Positions 14,467 to 21,022 of a stretch of DNA of 46,682 nt are shown here, one piece after another (the stretch's first letter is position 1; the number at the start of each line of letters is the position of its first letter). The position numbers and the translations under genes were made by a program. The DNA is taken from positions 1-46,682 of IMG/VR virus record IMGVR_UViG_3300049595_001259; one strand, written 5' to 3'. The DNA comes from a virus. The notes under the pieces are model-generated. The model was not told the DNA's origin. It saw nothing but the letters and a program-made list of their open reading frames with translations, and did no database searches.

Positions 14467-15060
14467 TTAAAATTCATCTGGCAATGTTGCCGGAGTTTCT
14501 TTCTTTTTAGGCTTTTTAGTTTCTTCTTCGCCTTTTAATTTTTGATTCTCAACATAAAGAGTATTTAGTTGGTCAACCTGATTGCGATATTCAGAATTCA
14601 ATTCTGCAGATCTAGAATTACACAATGCTAATTCTTCTTCTAATTGTTTTATTCTGATTCCGGCATCATTTAATTTCAACTGCATCTCGCCTTGAGTTTC
14701 TTTAACTATTTTATCTTTTTCGGAAATAATCTCTTGATTTTTCTGCTGAAGAGCAGTATAATTATTCTGTAACGATGATCTATCAGATTTAACTTTTTCT
14801 AACTCTTCATGAAGTTTATCTCTCTCCACTGTAAGAGTCTCAATACTAACTGCTGCTTGACGCAGCATCTCGTTACCAATCTCTACCTGTCTCTGAGATT
14901 CCTCATAACGGGCATTAGCTTCATTGATTGTGTTGTTGAGGGCAATAATTCTAACTTCAGCATCGATGTTCTTACGCATGAAATCTAGAAGCAATTGTTC
15001 TTGCTTCTGGATGTAATGTATTGTATAGAGGTCTACTTGTTCTTTTTTCTCTTCGTCCAT
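14467..15060 (-). CDS. Coiled-coil protein
   Basis: Protein of 197 residues, nearly all predicted long coiled coil by its heptad pattern of Leu, Ile and Val with abundant Glu, Lys and Gln (VSIETLTVERDKLHEELEKV, SDRSSLQNNYTALQQKNQEI). It ends in a Lys-rich stretch (EETKKPKKKETPATLPDEF). No enzymatic motif. It sits between two fibre genes and could be a rod-like spacer, an assembly scaffold or a fibre chaperone; nothing in the sequence decides between these. Its Glu/Lys-rich composition is very different from the Asn/Ser/Thr-rich fibres around it. Start ATG preceded by GAGGAT. Confidence 0.75.
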   Translation of the reverse strand: MDEEKKEQVDLYTIHYIQKQEQLLLDFMRKNIDAEVRIIALNNTINEANARYEESQRQVEIGNEMLRQAAVSIETLTVERDKLHEELEKVKSDRSSLQNNYTALQQKNQEIISEKDKIVKETQGEMQLKLNDAGIRIKQLEEELALCNSRSAELNSEYRNQVDQLNTLYVENQKLKGEEETKKPKKKETPATLPDEF

Positions 15061-15077
15061 AATATATCCTCAGTTTA

Positions 15078-16916
15078 TTAGAAACTACCACCATCTAGAT
15101 AATCATATACTAGATGACTGCCATTTGACTGTAGAACGTATCCACTAGTTCCAAGTGACAATCTATCATAACCGTTTGAAGAGTTACCAACTAGCAATGC
15201 CTGGTTAATTGTTGTCTTATAACCAGTACCACCTTCTGTACCTGCGAGAGCAGTAGAAAGAACCAATGTATTGGCAGTGATGTTAACATTACATGTTGAG
15301 TTTGCAGTAATAGTTAGTGTGGTGTTGTTAGATACAATAGCACCAGACTCTAGGAAAGTTTCTAGAATTGCTAGTGTAAAGCCGTTTGCTGCAGTATTAA
15401 CAACGTTGTTTCCTGAAAGCTCTTGTACCGAACCAGTGAAGAGCTTATAGATGCCACCATCAGAAGCATCGCGGAATAGACCAGTATGTCTTTGATTTAG
15501 ACCGTCGAAGTAGTTAGCAGCAAAACCGATATCCAAAAGATCGCTGGTATAGTTGTTACCAGCAAGATAGATCATTGGATCAGAAACGATAACAGATGAT
15601 ACGTTAGTTGTTACAAGGTTACCAGTAACGATAATATCGCCAGCAACTTCAACGTTACCATCGAAGTAACCTGTTGTCGAATGTAGATTTGATGAATGGA
15701 TTTCGTTCCATCTTAGAGCATTCGTACCTAGATTGTAGGTTACGTTAGCAGATGGATTGATATTGCCTGTAACTCTTGCAGCAACATTGATAACATCAAC
15801 AGAACTATTACCTAATGTAGTGTTACCTTGAACAATGACGTTAAGGAATTCGGCAGTAGCTGATGTAGCGGCAATATTTGCGCCAGTAAATACGACTTTT
15901 GAAGAGTTGGCTGTGAAACTTGAACCAACGCTGACAAGGGAAGCATTAACTGTTCCAGTAACAAACAAACCACTTGAGTTACCAACAAGGCTGGTACCTA
16001 CTGAATGAGAGAACGCATTAATAGTGCCAGTAGCGAATACACCAGCGCTGTTGGCTATAGTTGCGCCGTTAACATTTAGCCCTGCAGAAGAGATAACTGT
16101 ATTAACGGTGTTGTTACCAACAAAGAAATTGGTTGTATTTTGTACGGAGCCGCCTGTACCAGTACCAATAGCGCCAGCATTGAATGAAGTTGAATTAACA
16201 ACGCCAGTTACATATGCGCCAGTAGAGTTAACTACTAGGCCATTAGATTGTAAAATGGTTGAGTTAGCAATGAATACAGAGCCAACAGTATGAGAAGAAG
16301 CGTTAACTACGCCTGTGGCAAATACACCGCTGGAATTAGAAATAACATTTGTGCCAACACTGATAACAGCAGCATTAACTGTACCTGCGTCTGTCCACAA
16401 ACCAGTTGAATTAGCTACTAGAGCTGTTCCAACAGAATGAGTTGCTGCGTTTACTGTTGTTGCGTTTACTGTTGTAGTGTATACGTTATTGCCAACAAAT
16501 AACGTGTTCGAAACTTTATTGAACGTAAAACCAGCAGTAGCGTTAGCAACGCCTGAATCGTTAAACTGGACCTGTGTATTAGCGCCAGAAGTACCTGTAC
16601 CCCAATATATCGCCGATCCGTTGGTAACAAGAACCTGACCATTGCCTCCTGGAGACCCATTGGCCACCAACGATGTAATGACCGCATTAGCTACGATAAC
16701 CTTATCGATGCCGCCAGAAGTATTAGCTACAAGCGCATGATTATTGGTCAGGGTGCCTGGGTACTGAGCGCCGCCAATTCTGAGAACGCCTGAACCGTTT
16801 GGAAGACCTATATGAAGGGTGTTAGAGGCTTGGGTGAACGCTAATTCACCATTCGAAAGACCGCTAACTGTAACATTAGCCACCGATCTTTTAATTTGAA
16901 TTCTGTTGTTGGCCAT
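15078..16916 (-). CDS. Virion structural/fibre protein with LDGG-type C-terminus
   Basis: Protein of 612 residues. The N-terminus RIQIKRSVANVTVSGLSNGE plus LAFTQASNTLHIGLP is of the fibre-attachment type. The centre (about residues 120-370) is built of roughly 23-residue repeats such as NAASHSVGT and VFATGVVNASSHTVGSVFIA. Residues about 380-500 form a recognisable virion domain (GNINPSANVTYNLGTNALRW, GDIIVTGNLVT, VSDPMIYLAGNNYTSDLLDIGF, RHTGLFRDASDGGIYKLF) known from T4-like cyanophage structural proteins. It ends YDYLDGGSF. A perfect late box lies 29 bases before its ATG, with AAGGAG as ribosome site. Likely a baseplate-attached fibre or wedge-outer protein. Confidence 0.8.
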   Translation of the reverse strand: MANNRIQIKRSVANVTVSGLSNGELAFTQASNTLHIGLPNGSGVLRIGGAQYPGTLTNNHALVANTSGGIDKVIVANAVITSLVANGSPGGNGQVLVTNGSAIYWGTGTSGANTQVQFNDSGVANATAGFTFNKVSNTLFVGNNVYTTTVNATTVNAATHSVGTALVANSTGLWTDAGTVNAAVISVGTNVISNSSGVFATGVVNASSHTVGSVFIANSTILQSNGLVVNSTGAYVTGVVNSTSFNAGAIGTGTGGSVQNTTNFFVGNNTVNTVISSAGLNVNGATIANSAGVFATGTINAFSHSVGTSLVGNSSGLFVTGTVNASLVSVGSSFTANSSKVVFTGANIAATSATAEFLNVIVQGNTTLGNSSVDVINVAARVTGNINPSANVTYNLGTNALRWNEIHSSNLHSTTGYFDGNVEVAGDIIVTGNLVTTNVSSVIVSDPMIYLAGNNYTSDLLDIGFAANYFDGLNQRHTGLFRDASDGGIYKLFTGSVQELSGNNVVNTAANGFTLAILETFLESGAIVSNNTTLTITANSTCNVNITANTLVLSTALAGTEGGTGYKTTINQALLVGNSSNGYDRLSLGTSGYVLQSNGSHLVYDYLDGGSF

Positions 16917-16944
16917 TTAAATAGCGCTCCTTGAAATTTTTATA

Positions 16945-16952
16945 TATTTATA
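16945..16952 (-). promoter_or_regulatory. T4-type late promoter, perfect box
   Basis: TATAAATA on the minus strand in the 39-base gap before the 612-residue structural gene, 28 bases before its ATG. It would drive the distal fibre block (15078 downward) separately from the baseplate genes before it. Confidence 0.65.
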
Positions 16953-16955
16953 AAT

Positions 16956-17225
16956 TTAGAAAACTCCACCATCTAAATCACCGTCTATATTACCAAAATC
17001 CAAATGTTTAACTTGATAGGTGTCTGTTGTATTATCGTAGATCAGTGTGGATCCATCAGTTCTTTGCGATAAACCAACATCCCTTAACTCATCAATTGTG
17101 TCAAGACCAGAAGAAATAATCGGAGTGTTCTTCAACGTCACAGGTATAGTTGTATCGATAACGCCAGCTGTGGCGTTAGTAGAAACCTTTACATTTCTTT
17201 TTCTCGAAACAACAACATTTACCAT
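16956..17225 (-). CDS. Small virion structural protein with LDGG-type C-terminus
   Basis: Protein of 89 residues: a basic beta-rich start (MVNVVVSRKRNVKVSTNATA), a middle (PIISSGLDTIDELRDVGLSQ, then TLIYDNTTDTYQVKHLDF) and the end GNIDGDLDGGVF. Small proteins of this kind with an LDGG-aromatic end are found next to fibre genes in T4-like cyanophages and are reported there as virion proteins; the recall is general, not a search. Its last residues match the style of the 612-residue protein that follows (YLDGGSF). The start follows the TAA-TAA-ATG junction with the 110-residue gene. Confidence 0.7.
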   Translation of the reverse strand: MVNVVVSRKRNVKVSTNATAGVIDTTIPVTLKNTPIISSGLDTIDELRDVGLSQRTDGSTLIYDNTTDTYQVKHLDFGNIDGDLDGGVF

Positions 17226-17228
17226 TTA

Positions 17229-17561
17229 TTATCTCGTAACTTGTGGTGTGACCGTCACTATACCTTCGACTACTCTAGAAATAGCGTTAGTAGATGTTTC
17301 TCTTAATTCCACATCGTAAACATATCTTCCAGCAGTTAACAAATTAGTCTGATTAGCTGATAGGGTCAAAATGATTTGGCCCGAGTTAGTATTTATCGAC
17401 GTGGTAAATGCAGTAGAATTAGAAGAAGTATACCATTTTCTCATCTGAGCGTTAGCCGTAAATCCGTCAAGATTTAGGACGTCTCCAGTGTCGTCGCTTA
17501 AATCTAATTCAACCGAAAAAGTGGTTCCTTGATCTATTACTAGATTAGCTTTTGTTGCCAT
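17229..17561 (-). CDS. Ig-like virion protein (BppU-like N-domain type)
   Basis: Protein of 110 residues with an all-beta, single-domain pattern: LVIDQGTTFSVELDLSDDTG, then LDGFTANAQMRKWYTSSNST, then a strand-rich end (GRYVYDVELRE, VEGIVTVTPQVTR). The opening QG-TF-V-L-L-DD-G and Y-YDV-L pattern is shared with N-terminal Ig-like domains of baseplate proteins such as BppU, and this short stand-alone form is common in T4-like marine phages. Likely a baseplate adaptor or decoration. It overlaps the stop of the preceding 1079-residue gene by one base in a TAATG junction. Confidence 0.75.
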   Translation of the reverse strand: MATKANLVIDQGTTFSVELDLSDDTGDVLNLDGFTANAQMRKWYTSSNSTAFTTSINTNSGQIILTLSANQTNLLTAGRYVYDVELRETSTNAISRVVEGIVTVTPQVTR

Positions 17562-20500
17562 TATCCTACAATTGTCCTAACGTATTTAACTGTGGTATTA
17601 GAAGAAACTGGAGTAAATTTCAATGAAACGTGAGACACGTTTGGAGCAGAGAAAGAGAAAGTTCCTACGTTTGTGTTTGTTGTGATTGTAGCAAATTCTG
17701 TCATATATCCTGCACCACGGTCGTGAGTTGTAAGGATCTTTGACATGTAACGGTTGTTAGCGACATTGTCGACAACGCTGATAATATATTCAGCTGCTGG
17801 ATAACTAACCATTGAATAAGCATCAATTTCCTGGGCGGTTGTACCGGTAGTAGTAATTGATGCATTTGTGGTCGCTGATGCAATAATGCTCCAAACGCCA
17901 TTTGCGTTTAAGAAATACTGACCGGAAGCGATAGCTGCTGAATTTGGAGTAGTTATAGATAGATTTACAGTTGAATTGGAAATCTTAATAGTTGAAGAAT
18001 TCGCAACCAAATTAGCTGTAGCAGTGCCAATGAAAATATCAGTCAATACATCAATCGAAGCAGTGTTTATGCCGCTAGAATTGGCAGTGAACGATGTTCC
18101 AATATTCAACGATGTAGCGTTAATTACGCCAGTATAAACACCAGTTGAATTTGCTATTGTTGAAGTGCCAACGGTATGACTTGCAGCGTTAATAGTTGTG
18201 ACATAAGCGCCGGAAGAATTAACAACTGAAGAACCGCCAACACTTATTGTATTACCAAAAATGGCGCTCTGAGTCACGTTTGCGTTAGTAACCCAAAGCA
18301 AAGCCCATTTGTTTGATGTGTTACCTAGAGTATAAGTGTCGTTTGTCGCTGGGACAACGTCGGCAGAAGATATACCAGTATATGTTAGATTACCAGAAAC
18401 TTGTAGATCTCCAAGAACGTTCAGTTTACCAGCCACATTAGCATAAGTGCCGTTGAATTGAGCATTTCCACCAATGGTCATAACACCAGTGTGATTTATG
18501 GTAGTGGCGTTAGCGACAAAAGAAGAACCCACAGTAACAGAAGAACCGTTAACAACACCAGTATATACACCAGTCGAATTGGCAACAGTAGAAGTACCAA
18601 CTGTGTGACTAGCAGCGTTTACTGTAGTAGTATAAACGCCAGTAGCATTAACGATGCTAGAAGTTCCGACAGTGATAGAAGAACCATTGACAACTCCAGT
18701 GTAAACACCAGTAGAGTTGGCTATTGTAGAAGTTCCGACTGTGTGGCTTGCAGCATTGACCGTTGAAGTATAAACACCAGTAACGTTAGCAATAGTACTA
18801 GTACCTACGGTAAACGAAGCAGCATTAGCAGTTGTCGCATACAGACCGCTGGAATTAGCAATTGTTGATGTACCAACTGTATGACTTGCTGCATTAACGC
18901 TAGTAGCATTAACAATACCTGTATAAACCCCGCTAGAATTAGCAATTGTGCTAGTTCCGACAGTGTGTGCAGAAGCATTAACTGTTCCTGTTGTCCAGAA
19001 ACCAGTAGTATTTACGATTGTAGCTGATGTAACCTGTAAGGCTGTTGTATTAGCAGTAAACCCACCAGCGCCAGTAGTAATAACAGTGCTATTGACTATT
19101 GAAGTGCCAACTGTTAGGCTGATTGGGTCTAGATTAGCAGAACCAGAGTTGTTTGCCATAATAAGGCGATTAATGCTCTGAACAGAATAAACTGTAGTAT
19201 TACCAACAAAATATGAAGAAGTATTAATCTGTATATTAGCAGCCACTTTAACCATGCTAGTATTAGCAATAAAACTGTTAGAACCTGTGGTAATAACAGT
19301 GCTGTTTACTAGCGATGAACCAACAGTCAAGCTAATTGGGTCTAGGTTGGCTGTACCAGAACTATTTGCTACAGTAAGACGGTTTGTATCTAGATTAGAA
19401 TTTGCAGTTGTATTGCCGACAAAATATGAAGATGTGTTAATCTGGATATTTGCAGCTATTTTAACGGCGCTAGTATTGGCAGTTATACCATTAGCTCCAG
19501 TAGTAATCACAGTGCTATTTACAACCGAGGTTCCGACTATCAAACCAATTGGATCTAGATTAGCGGATCCTGAGTTATTAGCGATAGTGAATCGATTGAT
19601 GCTCTGATCAGAATAAACGCTGGCGTTACCAACGAAGTAAGAAGATGTGTTAATTTGTATATTTGCTGCTACTTTTACTGCGCTGGTGTTAGCAGTTATG
19701 CCGTTAGCTCCAGTAGTAATAATGGTGCTATTGACCAGAGAAGTTCCAATAGTTAAACTGATTGGATTTAGGTTAGCTGAACCAGTAGAATTAGCAATTC
19801 TGATTAGGGTTGCATTAGATAGTGCATTAACAGTGCTGTTACCAACATCAACAGCTATAGCGTTTACCACAACATTTGAAGTAGCAACTGCAACATAGAA
19901 CTGAGAAGTATTTGCTACAACGTTTGAACCAACGGTAATAGCAGTTGTATTAGCAATCAAACCACCAGCACCAGTAGTAATGATTGTGCTGTTTACTAGG
20001 GAAGTACCTACAGCAAAACTTACGGGGGTGATATTAGCTGAAATAGTAGAATTGGCAACCTTAACTAATGAAGAGTTAGCAAAGGTGTTTATGGTTGTAT
20101 TACCAACAAGAATTGAACTAGAATTAGATAATACATTTGTTGTTGTATTACCTATAACTATTGTTGACGTATTCATGAATACGTTTGCACCAACGGTCAC
20201 AGCCTGTGTATTAGCAAAAAGACTGTTAGAACCGACCATTGAAATAGAAGTGCTATTTACTAAAGAATTACCAATAGAAAGCGAATTAAAATTCAATACA
20301 GCTAGTGCAGCACCATTTGTGATTTGTAATTGAGTAGAATTCGCTAATGTATTGACAGTAGTATTAGATCTGAAAAGTAATGTAGTGCTGTTAGCTATTA
20401 GATTGGTTGTGGCGGCACCAGTATGAGTTATGTATAGTTGGTTGGTATTAACAACGACATTAGAACCGACATAAACAGCATAAGTGTTTAGAGATTCAGA

Positions 20501-20800
20501 GTCCAAATAAGAATTTACTGTAGAATTACCAATAGAAATCGCCGAAGTGTTAACATATGTAAAATTGTAAATATCAACAGTATTATTGCCAATAAGTAAA
20601 GAATTATTAACATGTGCTGTGGTATTAATGACCAACGAATCAGCAGTGAACTTACCAGTGATAGCGGCATTACCTACCGCTGCGTTAGAACCATTGGCTG
20701 TAACGGCCAACACTGAGAAAGTGTAAGCCAGTTCATTGGTTCTATTACGCCAGAAATCAAAAGTGTTATTTGTTCCTACATTGGAAATATTTACTGTCAT
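17561..20800 (-). CDS. Giant repetitive fibre/structural protein
   Basis: Protein of 1079 residues, extremely rich in Asn, Ser, Thr and Val. The N-terminus has NTFDFWRNRTNELAYTFSVL, a motif found in other T4-like virion proteins. Residues about 250-590 carry a 71-residue tandem repeat (VNSTVITTGANGITANTSAV ... IQINTSSYFVGN ... ANLDPISLTVG). Residues about 610-900 carry 23-residue repeats (NAASHTVGTSTIANSTGVYT). The last 130 residues form a domain seen in other virion proteins (ASGQYFLNANGVWSI, AQEIDAYSMVSYPAAEYIIS, ending TTVKYVRTIVG). The repeats probably wind as a trimeric beta fibre, length set by repeat number. It follows the 71-residue gene by a TAA-TAA-ATG junction. Confidence 0.8.
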   Translation of the reverse strand: MTVNISNVGTNNTFDFWRNRTNELAYTFSVLAVTANGSNAAVGNAAITGKFTADSLVINTTAHVNNSLLIGNNTVDIYNFTYVNTSAISIGNSTVNSYLDSESLNTYAVYVGSNVVVNTNQLYITHTGAATTNLIANSTTLLFRSNTTVNTLANSTQLQITNGAALAVLNFNSLSIGNSLVNSTSISMVGSNSLFANTQAVTVGANVFMNTSTIVIGNTTTNVLSNSSSILVGNTTINTFANSSLVKVANSTISANITPVSFAVGTSLVNSTIITTGAGGLIANTTAITVGSNVVANTSQFYVAVATSNVVVNAIAVDVGNSTVNALSNATLIRIANSTGSANLNPISLTIGTSLVNSTIITTGANGITANTSAVKVAANIQINTSSYFVGNASVYSDQSINRFTIANNSGSANLDPIGLIVGTSVVNSTVITTGANGITANTSAVKIAANIQINTSSYFVGNTTANSNLDTNRLTVANSSGTANLDPISLTVGSSLVNSTVITTGSNSFIANTSMVKVAANIQINTSSYFVGNTTVYSVQSINRLIMANNSGSANLDPISLTVGTSIVNSTVITTGAGGFTANTTALQVTSATIVNTTGFWTTGTVNASAHTVGTSTIANSSGVYTGIVNATSVNAASHTVGTSTIANSSGLYATTANAASFTVGTSTIANVTGVYTSTVNAASHTVGTSTIANSTGVYTGVVNGSSITVGTSSIVNATGVYTTTVNAASHTVGTSTVANSTGVYTGVVNGSSVTVGSSFVANATTINHTGVMTIGGNAQFNGTYANVAGKLNVLGDLQVSGNLTYTGISSADVVPATNDTYTLGNTSNKWALLWVTNANVTQSAIFGNTISVGGSSVVNSSGAYVTTINAASHTVGTSTIANSTGVYTGVINATSLNIGTSFTANSSGINTASIDVLTDIFIGTATANLVANSSTIKISNSTVNLSITTPNSAAIASGQYFLNANGVWSIIASATTNASITTTGTTAQEIDAYSMVSYPAAEYIISVVDNVANNRYMSKILTTHDRGAGYMTEFATITTNTNVGTFSFSAPNVSHVSLKFTPVSSNTTVKYVRTIVG
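18121..19000. repeat. 69-base (23-residue) tandem repeats in the giant fibre gene
   Basis: Units encoding NAASHTVGTSTIANSTGVYTGVV and variants. Equivalent positions lie at 18605, 18743 and 18881, each 138 bases (two units) apart. The next unit is displaced by an extra five codons (VNATS). Related units recur in the 612- and 692-residue proteins. Confidence 0.75.
19086..19985. repeat. 213-base (71-residue) tandem repeats in the giant fibre gene
   Basis: The same GTGCT-containing point of the unit recurs at 19086, 19299, 19512 and 19725, exactly 213 bases apart, with a fifth copy at 19985 after a 260-base interval. Copies differ mostly at silent positions and a few substitutions, so the amplification is not recent but the spacing is strictly kept. 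Confidence 0.8.
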
Positions 20801-20803
20801 TTA

Positions 20804-21019
20804 TTAACTTCTTTTTAAGAGTTGGCCGAGCATATTCTTTATCTCTTCTAAATCTTGTTCCACCTTTTGAATTCTTTCTGAGTTCTTCATACCATCCATA
20901 ATCATCTGTTTTTGTTTTTTATATGCAGAAAGTTTTCGATTATCGACATTAAGTATAGCCCCGCTGGTTGGGTCTTTAACGATTCCTTCGAAATCTGTTT
21001 TATAATATTTATTTTCCAT
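20804..21019 (-). CDS. Small conserved protein with C-terminal coiled coil
   Basis: Protein of 71 residues: MENKYYKTDFEGIVKDPTSG, then AILNVDNRKLSAYKKQKQM, then a coiled coil (RIQKVEQDLEEIKNMLGQLL) ending KRS. The opening ENKYYKT-FE-IVKDP-S-AI-N-D pattern is found in small proteins of many T4-like phages next to structural genes. Function unknown; the layout (globular head plus coiled coil) would suit a trimeric connector or foldon-like helper. It lies four bases after the 910-residue gene and is coupled to the giant fibre gene after it. Confidence 0.7.
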   Translation of the reverse strand: MENKYYKTDFEGIVKDPTSGAILNVDNRKLSAYKKQKQMIMDGMKNSERIQKVEQDLEEIKNMLGQLLKRS

Positions 21020-21022
21020 TTT

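Noticed and set aside
19254-19607. Plus-strand open frame of 117 codons and similar ones at 19647-19898 and 19980-20333
   Set aside because: Antisense shadows of the 71-residue repeats of the giant fibre; their apparent similarity to each other only mirrors the repeats on the minus strand.
18121-19985. Possible CRISPR-like array from regularly spaced repeats
   Set aside because: Repeats are in-frame coding units within one protein, diverged at third positions, with no constant direct repeat separated by unique spacers.
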